From contig NZ_JBHLTP010000013.1 in assembly GCF_042434395.1 (NCBI RefSeq), positions 434,001 to 498,000 of the forward strand: 64,000 nt of DNA. The letters run 5' to 3'. Of the stretch, positions 57,001 through 64,000 are shown one piece after another. The position numbers and the translations under genes were made by a program. Within the stretch, counting starts at the first letter, position 1; every line of letters begins with the position of its first letter. The notes below the pieces were generated by a model, which was not told the origin of the DNA, did not search any database, and saw nothing but the letters and a program-made list of their open reading frames with translations. The DNA is from Pontibacillus salicampi (GTDB taxonomy: Bacteria; Bacillota; Bacilli; Bacillales; BH030062).

Positions 57001-57252
57001 TTAATGCTAGGAAAAGGTATGAACGGATGGGAGCTCATTGAAGAGCTCAAAACAAGAGAAGACACAAAGGACACGCCAATCTTCATATCAACGGCCCTTG
57101 ATGAAGAAGAAAAAGGAGAACAGTGGAACGTGAACCATTACTTAACGAAGCCTTATCCTCCAAATAAGCTGGCTACTATCATTTTGCAGACGCTCATTAC
57201 GAATGATAAAAAGGGGCAGATTATGATTGCAGATAGAGACCTAAAAGCATAG
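53998..57252 (+). CDS. Hybrid sensor histidine kinase (CHASE3-like, HAMP, PAS, GAF, PAS, HisKA, HATPase, REC)
   Basis: A 1084-residue membrane kinase. TM1 (FLFIMMFVFLLAFVGMMIILLV), a helical extracellular domain of ~150 residues, TM2 (DLLTVFMILFIAVLFTLLSLA), HAMP and coiled coil (FELSATAERLAKEEQ...), PAS 1 (~290-410; YKKEELEGLPYTIILSGEHE), a GAF-like domain (~430-580), PAS 2 (~590-700), HisKA with H721 (TVSHELRTPLASVLGYTE), HATPase_c (NLIGNAVKFSPEGG, GGTGLGLAICKEI) and a C-terminal receiver (D1001 in AFVIDLMLGKGMNG). Its start overlaps the lone receiver gene. With the two upstream proteins it forms a phosphorelay ending in c-di-GMP; the stimulus is unknown. Confidence 0.92.
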   Translation: MPNFFKQSIRRQFLFIMMFVFLLAFVGMMIILLVESQMKASYVEKREQVSKEVELLENLEEQYNQMVLRARGYLAFGNEGEWEKSVQAHDQLVTDILAYKNLSLTNEESEMITNLESYVNRYWDELLPQAVTHMENGEYEDIQALSFTSEGTDKVNSLFQTLHTLVEEKEQDLLRSHDDFMSTFDLLTVFMILFIAVLFTLLSLATKKLSRDIAMPLFELSATAERLAKEEQVSIPKFDRKDEIGTLAHSFENMANTIQEREADLQAHVEELQAQQDELTDQQERLESSYQEINTLNMAINEAAIVAISDNKGIFTFVNDKYCELSKYKKEELEGLPYTIILSGEHEDAFYDSLLTTLRSGRIWKGEIRNRAKDGSIYWTDTTIVPYLDENGEIEQFINIQFDITIIKHAEAELKDMLEESNRTKLMLEDYNEFNHVLSTTLEKEDMMEAVMYKLSSIFHYEKGILVDLNEYEYTCIGIGEEAARQYVQHIDTHVLVRLQDIKELYVTKREALEGERGYHDSPLYSYDVTAPIFNSDGNIMAVFSCTRVGMEFTEDELDELDGLLNQVALSLGKILLYDQTENDRQLNQTIIDNVNEGIQFVDKSGDLVQYNEKMCEFLHITSEEAFSSASFEQWKEVFLRRIGDHEALSAFFEETIFSSEATGSILQYEIEYPNKRIMEVYAERIVHNQHQLGTLLVHRDITSQYEVDQMKSELVSTVSHELRTPLASVLGYTELMLKRNLSEEKQKRYIDTIHKEAKRLTNLINDFLDLQRMESGRQSYTVEELNVIDLAKEVMEGFKIHNPTHYFEVQHRMERAVISGDREKLVQVFTNLIGNAVKFSPEGGSVIVSITTSEEEVVVHIADEGLGIPDSEMTKLFKKFHRIDNTDRRKIGGTGLGLAICKEIIEAHEGAITVHSEIGVGSVFTFRLPSAPGKRQQDGSSKHPLYSGFPLLMVVEDDESLASLLSEELNGAGFNVLSFSTAEAALDSLQQHEPDAFVIDLMLGKGMNGWELIEELKTREDTKDTPIFISTALDEEEKGEQWNVNHYLTKPYPPNKLATIILQTLITNDKKGQIMIADRDLKA

Positions 57253-57332
57253 CTTGATTTTTTTCGATGTGCTATGTAATGATAGGAAGAGTGAATAGTG
57301 TAATCGGCTAACAACAAAGGCAATGGATTGGG

Positions 57333-57364
57333 AAAGAACAGGCTGTATCACCAGTCTGTTCTTT
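57333..57364 (+). terminator. Probable terminator of the signalling locus
   Basis: AAAGAACAG (57333-57341) / CTGTTCTTT (57356-57364) around a 14-nt loop, only a short T tail. Confidence 0.6.
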
Positions 57365-57414
57365 CGGTATTTCAATAGAAGCTAGAGATCTATAGAATAG
57401 GAGAAGGTTAAACG

Positions 57415-58989
57415 ATGAGTGTACAAGAAGAAATGAAAAAACGTCGCACCTTTGCGATTATCTCTCACCCTGACGCAGGGAAAACGACGTTAACAGAGAA
57501 ATTTTTATTATATGGTAATTTAATTCGCAATGCAGGTACGGTCAAAGGAAAGAAATCTGGTAAGTTCGCAACATCGGACTGGATGGACATAGAGAAGAAA
57601 CGTGGTATATCCGTCACTTCCTCTGTGATGAACTTTGAGTACGAGGGGCTTCATATCAATATATTGGATACTCCTGGACACGAGGACTTTAGTGAGGATA
57701 CCTATCGTACGCTTACGGCTGTGGACAGCGTAATTATGATTCTAGACGGTACAAAAGGGATTGAAGCGCAGACCCTGAAGCTATTTAAAGTATGTAAAAT
57801 GCGTGGTATCCCTATTTTTACCTTTATTAACAAGCTGGACCGGGAGGGCAAAGACCCATTTGATTTATTAAAGGAAATAGAAGAAGAGCTTGGAATTCAA
57901 ACATACGCTATGAACTGGCCAGTAGGAATGGGCAAACGATTCCAGGGGGTATTTGATCGGGAGAATGATCAATTCATTCACTTCTCCGGGAATGAGGAAG
58001 AAACTAGAATTCCCAATGCAGATCTAGAAAACCATACCGAGCTTGTAGAGAACGAAGAATTTCAAACCGCATACGAAGAGTTAGAACTATTAGATGAAGC
58101 TGGAGAAGAATTTGATATGGAGGCTGTCCAGGAGGGAGAGCTTACACCAGTATATTTTGGTAGTGCCTTAGCTCCATTCGGTGTGCAAACCTTCTTTGAA
58201 TCCTTTATCTCTATGGCACCGCAGCCTTTTCCGCGTAAAGCATCAGGAGAGCTTATTTCTCCCGATAAAGAAGAATTCTCAGGCTTTATCTTTAAGATAC
58301 AAGCTAATATGAATCCTGCTCACCGGGACAGAGTTGCTTTTGTGCGTGTATGTTCTGGTAAGTTTGAACGAGGGATGAAGGTAACGCTTGACCGCACAGG
58401 TAAAAGTATTAAAATAGCTCAAACGCAGCAATTCATTGCCTCCTCCCGAGAAACGCTGGAGGAAGCATATGCTGGCGATATTATTGGCATTTATGATCCG
58501 AACGTTTATCGCATCGGTGACACGCTTGTAGAAGGAAGCGAATCCTTCCATTACGAGGAGCTCCCACAGTTCCCGCCAGAGCTATTTAAGAAAGTAACGG
58601 TGAAGAATGTCATGAAATCGAAGCAGTTTAAAAAGGGAATCGAACAGCTCGTACAAGAGGGGGCTATTCAGCTTTTCCGCGGTGTTCGAAACGAGGAATA
58701 TATTATTGGAGCGGTTGGTCAGCTTCAGTACGATGTGTTTGAATACCGCATGCAAAACGAATATAACGTCGAGGTTATGTTTGAATCAATCGGCGAGAGG
58801 TTGCCACGATGGTTGAAGGAAGAACAAGTAGATAAGTCGTTATTTGACGAACGAAGCTTGCTTGTCAAGGATAGAGAGGAAAACTATCTTGCACTGTTTA
58901 AGAATGAGTTCTCCTTACGGTGGTTCCAAGACAAAAATGCAGACATCGAATTAATTGACCTGTTTGATGTGAATCAGTACAGTCAATAA
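57415..58989 (+). CDS. prfC: Peptide chain release factor 3
   Basis: RF3, a GTPase that recycles RF1/RF2 from the ribosome. The 524-residue protein has G1 ISHPDAGKTTLTEKFLL, the switch region KRGISVTSSVMNFEY, G3 DTPGHEDFSEDTYRTLTAVD, G4 NKLDREGKDP, and the RF3-specific domains (NPAHRDRVAFVRVCSGKFERGM, QFPPELFKKVTVKNVMKSKQFKKGIEQLVQEGAIQLFR, AVGQLQYDVFEYRMQNEY). AGGAGAAGG precedes the ATG by about 7 nt. B. subtilis lacks RF3; several other Bacillales have it. Flanked by terminators, monocistronic. Confidence 0.97.
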   Translation: MSVQEEMKKRRTFAIISHPDAGKTTLTEKFLLYGNLIRNAGTVKGKKSGKFATSDWMDIEKKRGISVTSSVMNFEYEGLHINILDTPGHEDFSEDTYRTLTAVDSVIMILDGTKGIEAQTLKLFKVCKMRGIPIFTFINKLDREGKDPFDLLKEIEEELGIQTYAMNWPVGMGKRFQGVFDRENDQFIHFSGNEEETRIPNADLENHTELVENEEFQTAYEELELLDEAGEEFDMEAVQEGELTPVYFGSALAPFGVQTFFESFISMAPQPFPRKASGELISPDKEEFSGFIFKIQANMNPAHRDRVAFVRVCSGKFERGMKVTLDRTGKSIKIAQTQQFIASSRETLEEAYAGDIIGIYDPNVYRIGDTLVEGSESFHYEELPQFPPELFKKVTVKNVMKSKQFKKGIEQLVQEGAIQLFRGVRNEEYIIGAVGQLQYDVFEYRMQNEYNVEVMFESIGERLPRWLKEEQVDKSLFDERSLLVKDREENYLALFKNEFSLRWFQDKNADIELIDLFDVNQYSQ

Positions 58990-58992
58990 TAT

Positions 58993-59033
58993 AAAAAGCT
59001 GAGCCTATGATACAGAAGGTTCAGCTTTTTTAT
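58993..59033 (+). terminator. Terminator of prfC
   Basis: AAAAAGCTGAGCCT (58993-59006) pairs with AGGTTCAGCTTTTT (59017-59030) with one G-U pair, then T-rich. Confidence 0.9.
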
Positions 59034-59057
59034 CTATATATAGGCAGGCGAAATACT

Positions 59058-59071
59058 CGAATGTTTGTTCG
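59058..59071. promoter_or_regulatory. LexA (DinR) SOS box upstream of uvrBA
   Basis: CGAATGTTTGTTCG matches the Bacillus LexA consensus CGAAC-N4-GTTCG in 9 of 10 fixed bases. It is 72 bp before uvrB. It implies induction of the excision repair operon by DNA damage, as in B. subtilis. Confidence 0.85.
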
Positions 59072-59142
59072 TGTTTGTGTTAGAATAGTGATATTATGTG
59101 GTAAACTACGTGTAGCAATTATAGGGAATGGAGGTTGCAATA

Positions 59143-61125
59143 GTGGAAAGTCAATTTGATTTAGTGTCGAAATATCAACCTCAAGGTGACCAGCCTCGGG
59201 CCATTCAAGAGTTGACCGATGGCATACGGGAGGGCAAGAAGCACCAGGCGCTTCTTGGTGCAACGGGAACAGGGAAGACGTTCACTATGTCCAACGTCAT
59301 ACAGGAAGTAAACAAACCGACGTTAGTCATTGCCCACAATAAAACGCTGGCAGGACAGCTCTACAGCGAATTTAAGGAGTTTTTTCCTAATAATGCAGTA
59401 GAGTATTTTGTTAGTTATTATGATTATTATCAGCCAGAAGCATATGTACCTTCTACCGATACATTTATAGAGAAGGACGCCAACATAAATGATGAGATTG
59501 ATAAATTAAGACACTCTGCAACATCTTCTCTTTTTGAAAGAAGAGACGTTATCATTGTTGCCAGTGTGTCCTGTATATATGGTTTAGGTAACCCGGATGA
59601 ATACCGGAATTTAGTACTATCTGTTCGAAAAGGAATGGAGAAAGACAGAGATGAACTGCTTCGCGACCTTGTTGATATTCAATATGCGAGAAACGATATT
59701 GATTTTCAGCGTGGTACGTTCCGTGTCCGTGGAGATTCGGTAGAGGTCATTCCGGCCTCTCGAGAAGAGCATTGTCTTCGGATTGAATTCTTTGGAGATG
59801 AAATTGATCGAATAAGAGAGGTTGATGCTTTAACCGGAGAAATTATTGGGGATAGAGAGCATGTCGCTATATTTCCGGCCTCTCACTTCGTAACCAGGGA
59901 AGAAAAGATGAAAGTAGCTATAAAGAACATAGAGCGAGAATTACAAGAACGACTGAAGGAACTGAAGGATCAAAATAAACTGTTGGAGGCGCAACGCCTG
60001 GAGCAGCGAACCAGCTATGATTTAGAGATGATGCGGGAGATGGGCTTCTGCTCTGGGATTGAGAACTACTCCAGACATTTAACGCTTAGAGAAGAAGGAG
60101 CAACTCCTTATACCTTATTGGACTATTTTCCAGAAGATTACATGATTATGATAGACGAGTCCCACGTTACCCTTCCGCAAGTAGGAGGCATGTTCAATGG
60201 AGACAAGGCTCGTAAACAGGTATTAGTCGACCATGGATTCCGTCTGCCTTCTGCCCTTGATAACCGTCCATTAATGTTCAAGGAATTTGAGGAGCGTATG
60301 AATCAGGTCGTTTATGTTTCTGCTACACCAGGTCCTTATGAGCAAGAGCATTCACCTAAAATGGTCGAGCAAATCATTCGTCCTACTGGATTACTGGACC
60401 CTGAAATTGATGTTCGTCCAATTCATGGCCAGATTGATAATCTGATTGGTGAAATAAATAATCGAAAAGAGAAGAATGAGCGTGTGTTAGTCACTACGCT
60501 TACGAAGAAAATGTCAGAGGACCTGACCGACTACCTGAAGGAAATTGGCATTAAAGTAGCGTATCTTCATTCAGAGATTAAAACATTAGAGCGTATTGAA
60601 ATTATTCGAGATTTAAGACGAGGAAAGTATGATGTGCTTGTCGGGATCAACCTGTTAAGAGAAGGGCTTGATATTCCGGAGGTATCTCTTGTTGCCATTT
60701 TAGATGCAGATAAAGAAGGCTTCCTTCGTTCCCAGCGTTCCCTTATTCAGACGATTGGCCGCGCTGCCCGAAATGAGAATGGTCAGGTAATTATGTATGC
60801 CGATAAGTACACCAATTCAATGAACATTGCAATTGAGGAAACGGAGCGAAGACGAGCGAAACAGATAGCGTATAACGAGGAGCATGGTGTTACCCCGACT
60901 ACCATTAAGAAAGAAATTCGTGACGTCATCCAGGCTACAATGGCTGCTGAGGATGGAGAATCCTATGGTGAACATAAGCCTAATGTTTCCAATATGAGCA
61001 AAAAGGAAAAAGAAGAAGTAATCAACAACATGGAAGAAGAAATGAAGCAGGCTGCCCGCGACTTAAACTTTGAAAAAGCAGCTGAACTACGCGATTTACT
61101 ATTAGAACTAAAAGCGGAAGGGTGA
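59143..61125 (+). CDS. uvrB: Excinuclease ABC subunit B
   Basis: UvrB is the damage-verifying helicase of nucleotide excision repair. The 660-residue protein has Walker A GATGTGKT (39-46), the beta-hairpin region YYDYYQPEAYVPSTDTFIEKD, DESHVTLPQVGGMF, helicase motifs VAYLHSEIKTLERIEIIRDLR, GINLLREGLDIPEVSLVAILDADKEGFLRS, QTIGRAARN and the C-terminal UVR domain that binds UvrC (ARDLNFEKAAELRDLL). TGGAGG at 59129-59134 supports the GTG 59143 over the ATG 59128, which lies in the binding site. SOS box upstream; uvrA follows after 8 bp. Confidence 0.98.
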   Translation: MESQFDLVSKYQPQGDQPRAIQELTDGIREGKKHQALLGATGTGKTFTMSNVIQEVNKPTLVIAHNKTLAGQLYSEFKEFFPNNAVEYFVSYYDYYQPEAYVPSTDTFIEKDANINDEIDKLRHSATSSLFERRDVIIVASVSCIYGLGNPDEYRNLVLSVRKGMEKDRDELLRDLVDIQYARNDIDFQRGTFRVRGDSVEVIPASREEHCLRIEFFGDEIDRIREVDALTGEIIGDREHVAIFPASHFVTREEKMKVAIKNIERELQERLKELKDQNKLLEAQRLEQRTSYDLEMMREMGFCSGIENYSRHLTLREEGATPYTLLDYFPEDYMIMIDESHVTLPQVGGMFNGDKARKQVLVDHGFRLPSALDNRPLMFKEFEERMNQVVYVSATPGPYEQEHSPKMVEQIIRPTGLLDPEIDVRPIHGQIDNLIGEINNRKEKNERVLVTTLTKKMSEDLTDYLKEIGIKVAYLHSEIKTLERIEIIRDLRRGKYDVLVGINLLREGLDIPEVSLVAILDADKEGFLRSQRSLIQTIGRAARNENGQVIMYADKYTNSMNIAIEETERRRAKQIAYNEEHGVTPTTIKKEIRDVIQATMAAEDGESYGEHKPNVSNMSKKEKEEVINNMEEEMKQAARDLNFEKAAELRDLLLELKAEG

Positions 61126-61133
61126 TCGAGCAA

Positions 61134-64000
61134 ATGAGTCAGCAAAAATCTATTCGTGTCCAGGGGGCTCGCGCCCATAACTTAAAAAGTGTGGATTTAG
61201 AAATCCCTAAAAATAATTTAGTTGTCTTAACAGGCTTGTCAGGGTCAGGGAAATCATCCCTGGCTTTTGATACGATATATGCAGAAGGACAGCGTCGATA
61301 TGTAGAATCTCTCTCTGCCTATGCTCGGCAATTTTTAGGGCAGATGGATAAGCCGGACGTCGATTCTATCGAAGGACTGTCACCAGCTATTTCCATTGAC
61401 CAGAAAACAACGAGTAAAAACCCTCGTTCCACTGTTGGTACGGTTACAGAAATATATGATTATTTACGTCTCTTGTATGCCAGAGTAGGGCGACCTACGT
61501 GCCCATACCACAATATAGAAATAACCTCCCAGACGGTTCAGCAAATGGTAGATCAGCTGTTGGAATACCCGGAAAGAACGAAGATACAAATTCTAGCGCC
61601 AGTTGTGTCCGGCCGTAAGGGACAGCACGTCAAGGTGTTGGAGCGCCTTCAAAAAGAAGGCTACGTTCGTCTTCGTATTGATGGGGAGATGCGGGAGGTC
61701 TCTGAGGATATTGAGCTGGAGAAAAACAAAAAGCATTCCATTGAAGTGGTGATTGATCGAGTGGCCATCAAGGAAGGAATATCAGGCAGACTATCTGACT
61801 CTGTCGAGACGGCGCTTCGTCTTGGAGAGGGACAGCTCATAGTAGATATAATTGATGGAGAGGAATTACATTTCAATGAAAATCATGCTTGTCCCATATG
61901 TGGGTTTTCCGTTGGGGAATTAGAGCCTCGAATGTTTTCCTTTAACAGCCCATATGGCGCATGTGACCGTTGTGACGGTCTAGGGCTCCAGCTGGAAGTG
62001 GATATTGATTTAGTCATTCCAGATTGGAGCCTCTCGCTAAACGAACATGCTATCGCTCCATGGGAGCCGGGGAGCTCCCAGTACTACCCGCAGCTACTGA
62101 AGAGCGTGTGTGATCATTATGGAATCGACATGGATACGCCCCTTGAAAAAATTCCGAAACATCTTTTGGAAAGAGTATTATACGGAAGCGGTGACGAAAA
62201 AATCTATTTCCGCTATGAGAATGACTTCGGACGTGTACGAGAAAATGAGATATTCTTTGAAGGGGTCATTCCGAATGTGGAAAGAAGATATCGGGAAACA
62301 TCTTCGGAATACATTCGGGAACAAATGGAGAAATACATGTCACAAAAGCCTTGTCCAAAATGCAGCGGTAACCGTCTTGATGAGAAGCCGTTGTCTGTTC
62401 TAATCAACAACCACCATATTGGACAGGTTACAGATTACTCCATTCAAGATGCCAAAACCTTTTTCCAAACTGTTGAACTGACAGAAAAAGAAGAGCAGAT
62501 TGCAAGAATGATTTTGAAGGAAATTGAGGATCGCCTGTCATTCCTTATCAATGTCGGTTTGGATTATTTAACGCTCTCCCGTGCGGCTGGTACATTGTCC
62601 GGCGGTGAAGCGCAGCGAATTCGTCTAGCTACTCAGATCGGAGCAGCCTTAACGGGTGTATTATACGTACTCGATGAGCCATCTATTGGATTGCACCAGC
62701 GGGATAACGACCGACTCATATCTACCTTGAAACGAATGAGAGATTTAGATAACACATTAATTGTAGTTGAGCATGATGAGGATACGATGCTCGCTGCAGA
62801 TCACCTGATTGATATTGGGCCAGGAGCTGGAGCTCATGGCGGCGAGATAGTCTCTCAAGGAACGCCGACAGATGTAATGAATGATGAACATTCCTTAACA
62901 GGACAATACCTTTCCGGTTCGAAATTTATTCCGGTGCCACACGAACGCCGTAAGCCGGACGGACGCTTTATTGAAATTATCGGTGCACAGGAAAACAATT
63001 TGAAAAATGTCAACGCATCGCTTCCGTTAGGAACCCTAAATGCCGTAACAGGAGTTTCCGGATCTGGAAAAAGTACGTTAGTTAATGAGATTTTATACAA
63101 ATCACTAGCTCAACGTCTTCATAAAGGAAAAGTAAAGCCAGGCCAGCACAAGGAAATTAAAGGCTTGGATCATTTGGATAAAGTAATTGATATAGATCAG
63201 TCTCCTATTGGTCGTACCCCTCGCTCAAACCCGGCAACCTATACTGGAGTCTTCGATGATATTAGAGATGTGTTTGCCCAAACAAATGAGGCGAAAATTC
63301 GCGGGTATAAAAAGGGACGCTTCAGCTTTAACGTAAAGGGTGGAAGATGCGAGGCTTGCCGGGGTGATGGTATAATTAAGATAGAAATGCATTTTCTTCC
63401 AGATGTGTACGTTCCATGTGAAGTGTGTGATGGAAAACGATACAACCGGGAAACACTTGAAGTGAAATACAAGGGTAAGAGTATAGCGGATGTATTAGCT
63501 ATGACGATTGAAGATGCTTATGAGTTCTTCGAAGCGATTCCGAAAATTAAACGGAAGCTGTCCACATTATTTGATGTGGGGCTTGGATACATTACGCTTG
63601 GACAACCAGCTACTACCCTCTCAGGGGGAGAGGCACAGCGAGTAAAGCTGGCTAGTGAGCTGCATCGACGCTCCACAGGCAAGTCCTTGTATATTCTGGA
63701 TGAACCTACTACAGGACTGCATGTCGATGATATATCCCGTTTGCTAATGGTGCTGCAGCGTCTTGTGGACAACGGGGAAACGGTATTGATTATTGAGCAT
63801 AACCTTGATGTTATTAAGGCAGCAGATTACCTTGTGGACCTTGGACCAGAAGGTGGAGCAAAGGGCGGCGAAATTGTTGCTACTGGAACACCTGAAGAGA
63901 TTTCATCCCATCCGCATTCCTATACTGGTAAATATCTTGGTCCTATATTAGAACGAGATAAAAGCAGAATGAAGGAACGTATGAAAGAAAGAGAGAAGGT
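61134..64000 (+). CDS. uvrA: Excinuclease ABC subunit A (3' end cut by window)
   Basis: UvrA is the damage-recognition ABC ATPase. The frame from the ATG 61134 (AAGGGTGAT upstream, in the end of uvrB) stays open to the window edge, about 955 codons, so only the last few residues are likely missing. Visible: first Walker A GLSGSGKSS (~31-39), zinc finger CPICGFSVGELEPRMFSFNSPYGACDRCDG, signature LSGGEAQRIRLATQIG, Walker B YVLDEPSIGLHQRD, second Walker A GVSGSGKST, zinc-binding CEACRGDG and CEVCDGK, second signature LSGGEAQRVKLASEL and ILDEPTTGLH. Operon with uvrB. Confidence 0.97.
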   Translation, partial: MSQQKSIRVQGARAHNLKSVDLEIPKNNLVVLTGLSGSGKSSLAFDTIYAEGQRRYVESLSAYARQFLGQMDKPDVDSIEGLSPAISIDQKTTSKNPRSTVGTVTEIYDYLRLLYARVGRPTCPYHNIEITSQTVQQMVDQLLEYPERTKIQILAPVVSGRKGQHVKVLERLQKEGYVRLRIDGEMREVSEDIELEKNKKHSIEVVIDRVAIKEGISGRLSDSVETALRLGEGQLIVDIIDGEELHFNENHACPICGFSVGELEPRMFSFNSPYGACDRCDGLGLQLEVDIDLVIPDWSLSLNEHAIAPWEPGSSQYYPQLLKSVCDHYGIDMDTPLEKIPKHLLERVLYGSGDEKIYFRYENDFGRVRENEIFFEGVIPNVERRYRETSSEYIREQMEKYMSQKPCPKCSGNRLDEKPLSVLINNHHIGQVTDYSIQDAKTFFQTVELTEKEEQIARMILKEIEDRLSFLINVGLDYLTLSRAAGTLSGGEAQRIRLATQIGAALTGVLYVLDEPSIGLHQRDNDRLISTLKRMRDLDNTLIVVEHDEDTMLAADHLIDIGPGAGAHGGEIVSQGTPTDVMNDEHSLTGQYLSGSKFIPVPHERRKPDGRFIEIIGAQENNLKNVNASLPLGTLNAVTGVSGSGKSTLVNEILYKSLAQRLHKGKVKPGQHKEIKGLDHLDKVIDIDQSPIGRTPRSNPATYTGVFDDIRDVFAQTNEAKIRGYKKGRFSFNVKGGRCEACRGDGIIKIEMHFLPDVYVPCEVCDGKRYNRETLEVKYKGKSIADVLAMTIEDAYEFFEAIPKIKRKLSTLFDVGLGYITLGQPATTLSGGEAQRVKLASELHRRSTGKSLYILDEPTTGLHVDDISRLLMVLQRLVDNGETVLIIEHNLDVIKAADYLVDLGPEGGAKGGEIVATGTPEEISSHPHSYTGKYLGPILERDKSRMKERMKEREK

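Noticed and set aside
62110..62403. 97-codon rightward frame inside uvrA
   Set aside because: It is out of frame with the continuous uvrA coding frame starting at 61134.

Overview
The window is a low-GC Gram-positive chromosome segment from the Bacillaceae. Its backbone follows the Bacillus subtilis order: flagellin (hag), flaG-fliD-fliS-fliT, hpf, secA, prfB, a YvjA-type YitT protein, cccB, ftsE-ftsX, ctpB, minJ, uvrB-uvrA. Sigma-D and sigma-B type promoters, SOS and cre-like boxes and the +1 frameshift in prfB agree with that. Presence of RF3 (prfC), absent from B. subtilis, and many acidic proteins would suit a Halobacillus/Pontibacillus-like relative, but the genus is inference only.

Layout. 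(1) 1-9050: the 3' end of flagellin, then a probable flagellin-glycosylation island with two family 2 glycosyltransferases, a WbqC-family protein, two sulfotransferases and rmlA - DegT-type aminotransferase - rmlB, which together should make a dTDP-amino-dideoxyhexose. (2) 9070-12240: flaG, fliD, fliS, fliT and an extra small gene, starting from a clear sigma-D promoter. (3) 12240-22510: hpf, secA, prfB, a 12-unit array of ~20-bp repeats, yvjA, cccB, ftsEX and an FtsEX-associated M23 hydrolase. (4) 22620-24260: remains of a Tn7-like transposon (tnsA, tnsC) welded onto a broken ccdA. (5) 24290-35150: a copper/silver-type metal-resistance island with a lipoprotein, a CcdA/DsbD-like membrane protein, a histidine kinase and response regulator, small envelope proteins, a CPH-type P1B ATPase, a decayed and an intact multicopper oxidase, and a YdhK lipoprotein. 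(6) 35150-41000: dispersed repeats, two orphan lipoproteins, a second tnsA scrap, a merR-merF-merA mercury operon and oxidoreductase debris. (7) 41000-47050: a DUF948 protein, a leftward PepSY / YtkA-like lipoprotein operon, a 3-hydroxyisobutyryl-CoA hydrolase-like gene and a phytoene-desaturase-like FAD protein. (8) 47080-64000: a second ~20-bp repeat array, ctpB, minJ, a LacI regulator, a three-gene phosphorelay/diguanylate-cyclase locus, prfC, uvrB and uvrA (cut by the window end).

The strongest new observation is a shared promoter architecture in the copper island. Five 17-bp elements beginning CTGCAC each lie exactly 10 bp upstream of a -10-like hexamer and point at five transcription units: the lipoprotein/CcdA-like/kinase/regulator operon, the small secreted protein, the SHOCT protein, the CopB-type ATPase and the YdhK lipoprotein. 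The simplest reading is that these are binding sites of the island's own response regulator, which defines a compact, self-regulated metal-response regulon. Other points of interest are sulfotransferases beside flagellin, two unlinked arrays of ~20-bp degenerate repeats with a related GC(G/T/C)CATA core, three copies of a ~51-bp dispersed repeat, and an in-frame three-gene fossil (tnsA-tnsC-ccdA).
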